From Rufibacter ruber (GTDB taxonomy: Bacteria > Bacteroidota > Bacteroidia > Cytophagales > Hymenobacteraceae): DNA of 64,000 nucleotides. Under the pieces are notes generated by a model that saw nothing but the letters and a program-made list of their open reading frames with translations, was not told the DNA's origin and searched no databases. Below are positions 1 to 7,379 of the stretch, in pieces (within the stretch, counting starts at the first letter, position 1; each line of letters opens with the position of its first letter). The DNA is taken from contig NZ_LRMM01000023.1 of assembly GCF_001647275.1 (NCBI RefSeq), positions 1-64,000 on the forward strand, read 5' to 3'. Position numbers and translations under genes: made by a program.

Positions 1-383
1 TTATGTTCCGGAACGTGCGCCGAGAGCGAGAAGCGCAGCTCCTTCTCATCGGCAAAGTGCTTCCTGCCCTGCATCGTAAAATGATTTGGTGGAATATCCC
101 TTTACGTTTATCTTCAACCAGTTGTGCAACAAGCACATTGTGCATAAGCCATGCTACGGCCGACGGCCTTGCACGCTTTTTAGCCAAGACCGTTGGCGGT
201 CAATTTAGACGACTACAAAACCCGACAGTTCTAAAGCTTGCGGAGAACCGTTCACTGACAGTTCACTATTCGGCCTACACAACTGAAATTCAACAGACGA
301 ACATCTAACTTCTACATTTGGACTGGACAGTTCTTCGCTGATTAAAAAAAATATCACGAACGGGCAATTACCTAACACCACCG
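1..383. other. Window edge, no supportable gene
   Basis: Short open frames occur here on both strands but none has a recognisable domain or composition. The stretch lies downstream (3') of the minus-strand HxlR gene. It contains a weak 8-base inverted repeat (119-126 with 278-285) around about 150 bases of unrecognised sequence. It may be the remnant of a transferred segment, but nothing in it is identifiable. Confidence 0.4.
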
Positions 384-716
384 TCACGGTAAGCCAACAT
401 ATTCAACGCCCCATTTATACAGCTCATTGATAATGGGCTCTAATTTTCTTCCTTTTGTTGTTAAGGTGTATTCAACTGTTGGTGGAACGGTCGCAAAAAC
501 TTCCCTGACAACGATTCCATTTGCTTCCATATTCTTCAATTCTTTGACCAGCATTCGGGTATTTATGTTTGGCACAAGCCTTTCTAACTCGCTAAAACGC
601 TTTTTACCGGTAAACAAGGCATAGATGATCGACATAGACCATTTTCCGCCTATTACACCTAAAATTTCCTGAAGTGTACATTTTTCTTCAGAGCTGCTAC
701 CTTTTTTTTTGTTCAT
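384..716 (-). CDS. HxlR-family winged-helix transcriptional regulator
   Basis: This 110-residue protein is a full-length HxlR/MarR-like DNA-binding protein. Family hallmarks read in order: a Cys near residue 13, the GGKWSMSIIYAL helix, KRFSELER, TRMLVKELKNME, then the VEYTLTTKGR wing and a C-terminal WGVEY helix. In characterised relatives (YodB, HypR) the N-terminal Cys senses quinones or reactive electrophiles; that this protein does so is inference. It is divergent from the SDR gene at 828 with 111 bases between them, which suggests it controls that oxidoreductase and itself. A TACT-N6-AGTA site lies in the gap. Start is the ATG at 716. Confidence 0.9.
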   Translation of the reverse strand: MNKKKGSSSEEKCTLQEILGVIGGKWSMSIIYALFTGKKRFSELERLVPNINTRMLVKELKNMEANGIVVREVFATVPPTVEYTLTTKGRKLEPIINELYKWGVEYVGLP

Positions 717-773
717 AACTACTTGATTCTGTTTAACGCTTTACTTTGTGTTATTACTATACATTCATGTAAC

Positions 774-787
774 TACTTTCAAAAGTA
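774..787. promoter_or_regulatory. Candidate HxlR operator, TACTTTCAAAAGTA
   Basis: A 14-base palindrome (ACTTT-CA-AAAGT core flanked by T and A) lies in the divergent gap between the HxlR gene and the SDR gene. It has the TACT-N6-AGTA form recalled for the YodB branch of the HxlR family. Binding by the adjacent regulator is inference. Confidence 0.5.
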
Positions 788-827
788 AAGTATTGTCTAT
801 TGCTTTGCAACTCACTTTAAAAGCAAT

Positions 828-1601
828 ATGGACAATCTAGTAGAAAGACAAGTTGCCTTAGTAACAGGCGGAACAAAAGGCATTGGAAAAGCCATTGCCG
901 ACAATTTAAGTAAGGCAGGTATGCAAGTGGTGGTAACGGCACGCACTGCGCCAAAAGAAAACACCAACGGACAGTATTTTATTTCCGCAGACCTAGCCAC
1001 CCCCGAAGGTGCAGAAAGAGTTGCAAAAGAAATTCTGGGAAAATATGGCCGGATAGACATCATCATTAATAACGCAGGGGCTAATTTAAGTCCGGGCGGC
1101 GGCTTCAGTGCTCTTTCAGACGAGCATTGGAATAATGATTGGCAGCTCAATTTTATGTCAGCCGTTCGCATTAACAAAGCGTTATTGCCTACTATGATTG
1201 AGCAGAAAAGTGGTGTTATTATCAACATCTCTACCGGTGCTGCAAAACAACCGCTTTGGGAAATGACCATGTCTTATTCTTCTGCCAAAGCAGCGTTGAA
1301 TGTTTACAGTAAAGCATTGGCAAACGAAGTGGGCTCAAAAGGAATACGGGTAAACGTAGTTTCACCGGGTGTGGTAAAAACACCGTTAATGTTGGAGTTT
1401 GTTGAAAATATAGCCAAATCTTCAAGCATCACACCTGACGAGGCGTTCAAAGCACTAATAGACAAAGTAGGTGTTCCAATGGGAAGAATGGCTGAACCCG
1501 AAGAAATTGCTAACCTTGTAGCATTCCTTGTTTCTTCTGAAGCAAAATATATCACAGGCACAAATTATTCAGTTGACGGTGGTGCATTGCCCATTATCTA
1601 A
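828..1601 (+). CDS. Classical short-chain dehydrogenase/reductase (SDR)
   Basis: A complete 257-residue classical SDR. It has the TGGTKGIG dinucleotide-binding loop at residues 13-20, NNAG at 81-84, catalytic Ser135 (NISTG), the YSSAK motif with Tyr150 and Lys154, and a C-terminal GTNYSVDGG segment typical of the family. The reaction is NAD(P)-dependent oxidation or reduction of an alcohol/carbonyl; the substrate cannot be read from sequence. It is divergent from an HxlR regulator, an arrangement often seen with redox-stress or quinone-responsive reductases. An attC-like hairpin begins about 20 bases after its stop codon. Base composition is AT-richer than the guaB or recA neighbourhood, consistent with acquisition. 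Confidence 0.92.
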   Translation: MDNLVERQVALVTGGTKGIGKAIADNLSKAGMQVVVTARTAPKENTNGQYFISADLATPEGAERVAKEILGKYGRIDIIINNAGANLSPGGGFSALSDEHWNNDWQLNFMSAVRINKALLPTMIEQKSGVIINISTGAAKQPLWEMTMSYSSAKAALNVYSKALANEVGSKGIRVNVVSPGVVKTPLMLEFVENIAKSSSITPDEAFKALIDKVGVPMGRMAEPEEIANLVAFLVSSEAKYITGTNYSVDGGALPII

Positions 1602-1621
1602 ACTACTGACAGAAAATGGCT

Positions 1622-1746
1622 GGTAACCATGTATTGTCAAAAGCGGGGGTGAGCGGCTACAATGGGGCTTCTGCAAATTTTTGGTTGAACACTTGTGCTA
1701 AAAATCCCCCGCCTTTGCTCAAGCTGGCATGCGACAACACGTTATC
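1622..1746. repeat. attC-like nested inverted repeat after the SDR gene
   Basis: Outer arms GGTAAC..TTGTC (from 1622) and GACAACACGTTATC (1733-1746) enclose inner arms CAAAAGCGGGGGT (1638-1650) and ATCCCCCGCCTTTG (1704-1717), with a 50-60 base variable centre. The layered imperfect arms directly behind a gene recall integron attC sites. The terminal bases do not match the RYYYAAC/GTTRRRY core sites exactly, so it may be another kind of dispersed repeat. A small open frame across it is not taken as a gene. Confidence 0.4.
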
Positions 1747-1939
1747 TAGAATTTATAGAAAACTACCCGTCCCTTGTCAACCGAATTCCATTAGCGTATA
1801 TCGCGTCCTAGCTAAGAATCACGCAGCAGTCTTTAAGCAGAATAAGAAAAAACATTAGGTAAACCTGGTTTTTACCAAATGGTAAATGATTCCATTTTAG
1901 AAGAGCCTACTTTGCTTCATTATTAAAATACTTATAAAA

Positions 1940-2680
1940 ATGAAATCAGCATTGATTACTGGAGCGAACAAAGGCATAGGGTTTGAAACTGCCAGACAAC
2001 TGTTGCAAAAAGGGTTTTATGTTTATCTGGGAAGCCGTGAACTGGAAAATGGGCGGGAAGCTGTAAGAAGGTTACATGCAGAAGGGCTAACCAACACTGA
2101 AGCCATCCAACTAGATGTAACAGATGACAACTCTGTAAAAGCTGTGCGTGAGGAAATTGGCAAGAAGACAGAGGTACTAGATGTTCTTATCAATAATGCG
2201 GGTATCAATGGAGGGAGGCCGCCCTATACCGCACTTGAGGCGGGGGCAGACCAATTCATGGCTGCCTTCAATACCAATGTAGTAGGCGTAGCAAGAGTGA
2301 CACAGGCTATTATTGACTTACTCTATCAATCAGCTGAGCCAAGAATTGTCAATGTAAGCACCAGCGTGGGGTCTCTTTCACTACAAAGTAACCCGAGCTG
2401 GCCAGCCTATGACTATGCAAAATATGCAGTATATGGTTCTTCAAAAGCCGCTTTGAATATGTATACCGTGCATTTGGCTTATGAATTACGTGACACAGCT
2501 TTCAAAGTAAACGCCGTTTGTCCTGGTTATACCAAAACCGATTTCACTAACCACAATGGAGGTGAGGTGGCAGAAGCTGGCAAACGCATTGTGAAATACG
2601 CCCTGATAGACCAAAACGGCCCCACCGGAAAGTTCTTCAGCGAAGAAACAAACCCGGCAACAGGCGAGATTCCGTGGTAA
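1940..2680 (+). CDS. SDR family oxidoreductase, carbonyl-reductase-like
   Basis: A 246-residue SDR. TGANKGIG lies at residues 7-14, NNAG at 85-88, Ser140 in IVNVSTSVG, and Y165-GSS-K169 forms the catalytic pair. The insertion between the serine and the tyrosine, together with TGANKGIG, resembles the carbonyl-reductase branch that reduces ketones or quinones with NADPH. The substrate is unknown. It stands alone, about 340 bases after the preceding SDR and 160 bases before a decayed SDR. Start ATG 1940 gives a normal N terminus directly before the Rossmann fold. Confidence 0.9.
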   Translation: MKSALITGANKGIGFETARQLLQKGFYVYLGSRELENGREAVRRLHAEGLTNTEAIQLDVTDDNSVKAVREEIGKKTEVLDVLINNAGINGGRPPYTALEAGADQFMAAFNTNVVGVARVTQAIIDLLYQSAEPRIVNVSTSVGSLSLQSNPSWPAYDYAKYAVYGSSKAALNMYTVHLAYELRDTAFKVNAVCPGYTKTDFTNHNGGEVAEAGKRIVKYALIDQNGPTGKFFSEETNPATGEIPW

Positions 2681-3395
2681 AGGAGACGCAAAAACAATAA
2701 AAACACCTACCCCATTATACCTGAGATTCAAAGAAAACAAACTGGCGGTTTGAACAAAGCAACTTCAGACGTTTGAACAAAGCTACCGCTCAGCATGCTA
2801 TCTCCCTTTGTCCCAACAAAACAATTAAATGTTAAAGAAATGGGAAAGAACAATTATCAGGGAGCGTTACAGAAACCAGTAGGTTCAGGGTTTAACGCCG
2901 CATCTTCCACAAGTGAGGTAATTAAAGGCATTGACCTCACAGGAAAATTTGCCATTGCTACAGGGGGTAACACAGGCATAGGTCTGTAAACAACCAAAAC
3001 ACTTGCAGCCGCAGGGGCAACCGTGGTTGTTCCTGCAAGAGACATTGAGAAAGCAAAAAGAAATCTGGAGGGCATTGCCCATGTAGAGTTGGCGGCAATG
3101 GACCTGATGGATCCCAATTCAATTGATGCGTTTGCTGAAAACTTCTTAGCATCAGGCAGACCGCTTCATCTGCTCATCAACAACGCAGGCATTATGTGGG
3201 TACCGCTACGCAAAGATAACCGGGGCATAGAATCTCCGTTAGGAACTAACTATGTAGCACAGTTTCAACTGACGGCAAACCTTTGGCCTGCCCTTAAAAA
3301 GCCAATGGGCAAGGGTAGTCAATGTCTCCTCTCAAGGGCACCAATTTGCACCCTTCTGTTTTAAAGACCCCAATTCCTTCATAGGGACTATGAGA

Positions 3396-3558
3396 CGAAG
3401 CTGTTTAGAGTTTTGATAGAAAGGCATTTGGTCAAGATTCTAGTTTCTGTTTTCGGCCTGTTTTTTGAAAAATAAGCCGAAAACAGAAACTACAGGCTGG
3501 TGAAAAACCTTACCCGGCAGCCTTTGCCTGCCGGTTTCAAAAACTCTAAACAGCTTCG
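3396..3558. mobile_element. 163-bp MITE-like element with terminal inverted repeats
   Basis: The left end CGAAGCTGTTTAGAGTTTTG (3396-3415) is repeated inverted at 3538-3558 with one extra base. Between them lies one copy of the window-wide palindrome family (3441-3492) and no coding capacity. It interrupts the SDR pseudogene at a point where homologues are continuous, which is direct evidence that it moved in. No clear target duplication is visible. Fragments like its left end recur at 12145 and 32347. Confidence 0.7.
3441..3492. repeat. Dispersed palindrome copy inside the MITE
   Basis: Seventeen-base arms, TAGTTTCTGTTTTCGGC and its exact complement, surround an 18-base loop. It occupies the middle of the 163-bp element in the SDR pseudogene and has one of the longest perfect stems among the copies in this window. 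Confidence 0.85.
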
Positions 3559-4015
3559 GACATTACAAGCCTACGGGCAATCTAAAACTGCCAGTAATTT
3601 ATTCGCCCTGGAATTAGACAATAGAGCCAAAACATACAAGGCAAGAGCTTATTCAGTACACCCTGGTTCTTTTGGGGGCAAAGAGTTAGGCAGAGAAGCG
3701 CCATTGGAACTGTTTCAGCAAATGGGGTTCTGTGATGCAGAAGGCAATATGCTGCCCGAAGTTCTGGCCTCGCTCAAAACCATTCCGCAAGGGGCCGCCA
3801 CCACTGTCTGGGCTGCCACCAGCCCCTTGCTCAACAGCCTGCAGGTGTGTACTGTGGAGATGGAGACATTCCCGAATTGGCTTCTGACACCGCTATTTCT
3901 GCGGGTGTAAAAGCACACTCACTGGATGAGGCCACGGCAAAGCAACTGTGCCATTGGAGCGAAAAAATGACAGGTGTAGCATCCAATATTTAATACTTAA
4001 ATAGCACGTACTAAA

Positions 4016-4172
4016 ATGACAAGTTTAAAAGAGAAAGTTGCCGTCATTACGGACGGCAACAGCGGCATTGGCAAAAGCATTGACTAAACAAGGAGCGGAA
4101 GTAGCTATTACGGGCAGGAGAAAAGAAGCCGTTGAAGAGGCCGCCAACTCATTAGGCGTAACAGGTGTTTGA
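4016..4172 (+). pseudogene. SDR N-terminal fragment
   Basis: The frame begins MTSLKEKVAVITDGNSGIGK, an SDR Rossmann start with Asp where the second Gly of TGG is usual. It hits a stop after SID. Shifting one base at the A-run restores TKQGAEVAITGRRKEAVEEA, the next SDR helix and strand, and the match ends at 4172. Only about 50 of about 250 residues survive. It is the fourth SDR-related sequence in a row. Confidence 0.8.
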
Positions 4173-4394
4173 AACCTAATCCCCTCGCAGGTTATGATTA
4201 GGGTTAACGCTAGCAGGAAGATATTTTAGAAGGTGGCAGCTTTGAGAAGCCAATAAAGGGACAGAAAAATAAAGCTTTTTATAAGTAGGAAAGCGTCAAT
4301 ACAGGTCATTGTTCCGCTTACCAGAAGCAGTTATCTCACCAGAAGCCAAAACCCACCCTCGCACGTACATACCAGAAACCAACTGCCTCTGTAC

Positions 4395-5075
4395 ATGCGT
4401 ACTGTACGTTACAAGATTCTCCGCCGCATTTACCTGCTCCTCTTCCTCCTGATTGATTTCCCTGTCCTTGGGTTTGCCCAGCAGACAAGCCAAACCTTAG
4501 AGATTCTATTACAGGCTGGTCCCAGCCATACCTTCTTGCGCGGACGTGAACTTACAGATCAAGCGTCAGGGGATATCAGGCCGGTGGCGGGCCTGGCGTT
4601 GCGGTACCAGTTGAACCGGTATTTTCTGCAAACGGGGCTCCTGTATGAGAACAAAGGGAACAAAGAAGAAAGCAATAACCTAGTTTATGATGAACAAGGC
4701 CATCTGCAGGGAGAGCAGCTGTATACCGTACGCACCCATTACCATTACCTGGTCATGCCCCTGTTCATTGGGAAGAACGTTGGCCAAACCGGCTTTTACG
4801 GCAACGCGGGAGTCTACTTAGCCTACCTTTTCAAACAGCAGGTAAGCGCCTTTGACGAAGATCTGAACCTCACCCCCTACACCGGCAGAATAGATGGCGG
4901 GCTCAGCGCCGGAATTGGTTTTTCAAGAAGTCTTTCCAACACGTGGAGATGGTCAGTGGAAGCGCGGCATAATTGGGGATTGCTGGACACCAACAAAGAA
5001 CCTATCCTGACCGGAGGCACCTTAAAAACCACCTCCACCAATCTGTTGCTGGGCATCAGCTACGCAATTAAATAA
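4395..5075 (+). CDS. Outer-membrane beta-barrel protein, porin-family-like
   Basis: A 226-residue protein with an N-terminal signal sequence (basic MRTVRYKILRR, hydrophobic YLLLFLLIDFPVLG, cleavage near FAQQ). The rest alternates in the way of an eight-strand barrel: ALRYQLNRYFLQTGLLYENKG, HYHYLVMPLFIGKN, GFYGNAGVYLAYLF, SAGIGFSRSL and a final strand LLLGISYAIK. This is the PorT/OMP_b-brl_2 style barrel common in Bacteroidota. The function is unknown. Its TAA stop overlaps the first base pairs of the inverted-repeat element that follows. Confidence 0.75.
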   Translation: MRTVRYKILRRIYLLLFLLIDFPVLGFAQQTSQTLEILLQAGPSHTFLRGRELTDQASGDIRPVAGLALRYQLNRYFLQTGLLYENKGNKEESNNLVYDEQGHLQGEQLYTVRTHYHYLVMPLFIGKNVGQTGFYGNAGVYLAYLFKQQVSAFDEDLNLTPYTGRIDGGLSAGIGFSRSLSNTWRWSVEARHNWGLLDTNKEPILTGGTLKTTSTNLLLGISYAIK

Positions 5076-5223
5076 CTCAAGTTGCAATGGTTACTGCCCT
5101 TCTGTGACAACCCACCCCTACCCCTCCCAAGAGGGGAATCATCTGCAAAAGTCTCAGTAGAAAGCCCCCTCCTTAAAGGGGTAGGTAACGGGTCAACTGC
5201 TTTAATAAATCGCAACTTGAGTT
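5074..5223. mobile_element. 150-bp inverted-repeat element
   Basis: Perfect 12-base ends AACTCAAGTTGC (5074-5085) and GCAACTTGAGTT (5212-5223) enclose a GC-rich centre with two short CCCCTCC/AGGGG hairpins. There is no coding capacity. The left end overlaps the stop codon of the barrel gene. It resembles a MITE but differs in its ends from the element at 3396. Confidence 0.6.
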
Positions 5224-5238
5224 AGATAGAAGAACTTC

Positions 5239-5666
5239 TCACACATGAAGCTCCTCGCGTACCTGCATCAGGAGATGGCCTAGCCTGTTCTGCCCCGTGC
5301 CATCAGCCCCAATCCCCCAGAAGAAGTCATACGGTGACGCCTCGGCCAAAGGCGCAGAGAGCAGAAGCTCCATTAACACGGTATGGGTTTGTAATTTCTT
5401 CCGCACCGCGGAAAGCATACCCTCCTTCCGTACCTCCTCCCAGTCAGTTCTAATGTGAATTTGTCTGGTCTTCCCCAACTCCCTTGCCATTCTGGGAAAG
5501 GCAGCGATTCTGATCTTTTCCTGATACGCTGCATCTCCAAACTTCAGGGTTTGGAAATAATGCTCTTTAAGGGCCACTATTTCCCGTCTAACTCAATGCC
5601 AAAATCAGCTAAGTTTAGAGAACGCCCAAAGGCGGTATCTTTGGCGAAGAAGGAAATGCTTTCCAT
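5239..5666 (-). pseudogene. Decayed NADAR (YbiA-like) gene
   Basis: The downstream part is a clear NADAR domain: KEHYFQTLKF, MARELGKTR, DWEEVRKEGML, YDFFWGIGADGTGQNRLGHLLMQVREEL. An upstream ATG at 5666 opens MESISFFAKDTAFG and reaches ELDGK, then meets TAG where the family has Trp, followed by a one-base frameshift before KEHYFQ. Intact family members are N-glycosidases of riboflavin-pathway intermediates or ADP-ribose-like compounds. The remaining open frame, 112 residues, lacks the N-terminal part of the fold, so activity is unlikely. Confidence 0.75.
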
Positions 5667-5682
5667 AAAGAAAATCTAAAGG

Positions 5683-5722
5683 CTGTTTTGGGGCTGTTTT
5701 TCTGAAAACAGCCCCAAAACAG
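5683..5722. repeat. Dispersed palindrome copy
   Basis: A perfect stem CTGTTTTGGGGCTGTTTT with a short CTG loop, lying immediately before the stop codon end of the epimerase-like gene (one base from it). It could end transcription of either neighbour. Confidence 0.85.
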
Positions 5723-5723
5723 A

Positions 5724-6611
5724 TCAACCTATGGTAATGGTATAGGCGGCTTCAAAGGTTTCACCGGAACCAACAGACTGCATGCCTTCCTTCTCACTCA
5801 GCTCTACGGGGCCACCGGCGCTGCCAGCCACGCCGTACCACGGCTCCAGGCACAGGAAAGGCGCGCCGCGGCGTTTGGTCCAGATACCCAGAAAGGGGAA
5901 GCCGGCAAAGTCCATCTGCACAAAATGCGGGTGCTGGTCACATTTGAGGGTCACGCGCTCAGACTTGAAGTTCTTGAACACCAGGGCGTCTTTCTCAAAA
6001 TGGTCATAGTTCAGCGGCAGAAGGGCCATGTTGTCCAGCACCGGTTCAGTGGCGCCGCTCAACAAGCCGGTGCCTTCTTCCAGCAGGTACCGGGAAAGGG
6101 TTTCGGGTTGGGAGAACTCCAGGTAGTAGTCTTCAAAAGCGCCGTTTTCTGTGATAGGCACGTGGAACGCAGGGTGCGCGCCAATGGAGAAAAGCATCTC
6201 CCCTTCGCCGGCATGCCGTACCTGCCACTTCACCTCCAGCGTTTGGTCTTGCAGCATGTACACCACCCTTAGCGTAAACCGGAACGGATATACTTTCAAG
6301 GTTTCCTCAGAAGCTTTGAGCTCATACACCAGCTGGTTCTCTGTCTGCCCCACCAGCGCAAATACATTATCCCGCCCAAAACCGTGTTGCGGCAGGCTGT
6401 ACGTTTGGCCCTGGTGCAGGAACTGGTTCTGCGGCAACCGTCCCACAATGGGGAACAGGATGGGCGAATGGCGGTTCCAGAACTCCGGGTCTGCCTGCCA
6501 GAGATATTCCCGGTGGCTGTCTTTTTTTACCAGGGAGCAGAGTTCGGCCCCGTGGCTTTTCACGCCTACGCGTACCAGATCGTTTTCAAGAAAAGTGGTT
6601 TCCAAGGTCAA
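5724..6611 (-). CDS. Aldose 1-epimerase (mutarotase) family protein
   Basis: A 295-residue protein of the galactose-mutarotase-like fold, LacX/YeaD branch. Visible features are HGAELCSLVKKD near the start, HSPILFPIVGRLP, QHGFGRD with a conserved His, GAHPAFHVP with the second catalytic-type His, and CLEPWYGVA with the candidate catalytic Glu near residue 255. It probably interconverts the anomers of a hexose or a phosphosugar in the cytoplasm; there is no signal sequence. The only plausible start in frame is a TTG at 6611. It forms no operon with its neighbours. Confidence 0.85.
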   Translation of the reverse strand: MTLETTFLENDLVRVGVKSHGAELCSLVKKDSHREYLWQADPEFWNRHSPILFPIVGRLPQNQFLHQGQTYSLPQHGFGRDNVFALVGQTENQLVYELKASEETLKVYPFRFTLRVVYMLQDQTLEVKWQVRHAGEGEMLFSIGAHPAFHVPITENGAFEDYYLEFSQPETLSRYLLEEGTGLLSGATEPVLDNMALLPLNYDHFEKDALVFKNFKSERVTLKCDQHPHFVQMDFAGFPFLGIWTKRRGAPFLCLEPWYGVAGSAGGPVELSEKEGMQSVGSGETFEAAYTITIG

Positions 6612-6704
6612 GTTATGGTTTGATGAGGGGTAGAAGGCCGTAAGAACAGGCGTTTCTATTTGTTTACGGGTTTGATCAACACATGGGTTTAAGGTATGCG
6701 GCGC

Positions 6705-7232
6705 CTACTGAAAAGATCTCAGCTGCCGCACCTGCTCCACCGCCTGAATGGCGTTCAACAGCCGTTCCTCAGAAGAGCCCGAGATCGCCACATAGGGCAC
6801 GCCCAGCCCCTCCAGTTCGCGTTTGTACCAGTCATAGAAGTACTGCCGCAGGTGCGGATGCTCGCGCTGCGGGTCCGGCTCCCAGGGCAGGTCTATGTTC
6901 AGGAGCAGATACAGGTCTACGTCCTGCCGCTTGAGCTCCTGCAGAATCCAGGGGGCGCACACGCCGTAGGCATGCTCAGACCAGATTTTCAGGACCAGCA
7001 GCTCCGTGTCATACAACACCAGCGGCGGCTGCGCGCCCAGCACCTCCTGCCACCGCTGCAGCTGGCCGCGGGCAATCTTCTCCAGGTCATGCGCCTCATA
7101 CGGCCTGCCCAGGTGGGCAATGTATTCGCGGGCATACTCTGGCACCCACGGCACACCGTAATGCTGCGCCAGCTGCTGGGCCAAGGTAGATTTGCCCGTA
7201 CTCTCCGGACCGGTAATGGCTATTTTCAGCAC
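6705..7232 (-). CDS. NadR-type ATP-dependent kinase (ribosylnicotinamide kinase-like)
   Basis: A 175-residue P-loop protein of the AAA_28/NadR kinase family. Walker A is GPESTGKST at residues 8-16, followed by VPEYAREY and LVLYDTELLVLKIW, all diagnostic of the kinase half of NadR; the nucleotidyl-transferase half is absent. Such proteins phosphorylate nicotinamide riboside to NMN. A PnuC transporter lies upstream on the same strand, which supports uptake coupled to phosphorylation. The start is GTG at 7232. Assignment to nicotinamide riboside rests on the PnuC neighbour and is not proved by the sequence. Confidence 0.85.
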   Translation of the reverse strand: MLKIAITGPESTGKSTLAQQLAQHYGVPWVPEYAREYIAHLGRPYEAHDLEKIARGQLQRWQEVLGAQPPLVLYDTELLVLKIWSEHAYGVCAPWILQELKRQDVDLYLLLNIDLPWEPDPQREHPHLRQYFYDWYKRELEGLGVPYVAISGSSEERLLNAIQAVEQVRQLRSFQ

Positions 7233-7254
7233 GAAAGCGGGATAAAGGGTAAAT

Positions 7255-7294
7255 CTGTTATCGGCCTGTTTTTCAGAAAACAGCCCAGAAACAG
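7255..7294. repeat. Dispersed palindrome copy
   Basis: Arms CTGTTATCGGCCTGTTTTT and AAAACAGCCCAGAAACAG pair with several mismatches. It sits in the 5' flank of the NadR-like gene, between it and the DUF2490 gene. Confidence 0.65.
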
Positions 7295-7379
7295 AAAATT
7301 CTCAGCGGTGAAAATAGCCAAAAGAATCTGGTCCTGCCAAAGAAACCGCGGGCAGGCCCTTCTCAAAAAAGAGGCTTCG

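Larger units (their letters stand above)
2840..3993 (+). pseudogene. Decayed SDR (retinol-dehydrogenase-like) with element insertion
   Basis: Reading across three frames recovers an SDR of about 320 residues: LTGKFAIATGGNTGIGL, LLINNAGIMW, VVNVSSQGHQF, AYGQSKTASNLFALEL and a C terminus ending EKMTGVASNI. It is broken by a TAA in the glycine loop (2987-2989, where Glu is expected), a frameshift near 3300-3318, an insertion at 3396-3558, and a second frameshift near 3842. Without the insertion, the segment before it (DPNSFIGTMR) would run almost directly into LQAYGQSKTA, so the insertion removed or added little of its own at the junction. The gene cannot give a functional enzyme. Confidence 0.88.

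Noticed and set aside
3-308. Open frame of 101 codons at the window start
   Set aside because: No domain, unusual residue mix and no ribosome-binding site; the opposite strand is equally open.
1616-1858. Open frame after the first SDR gene
   Set aside because: It translates an attC-like inverted repeat and has no protein-like pattern.
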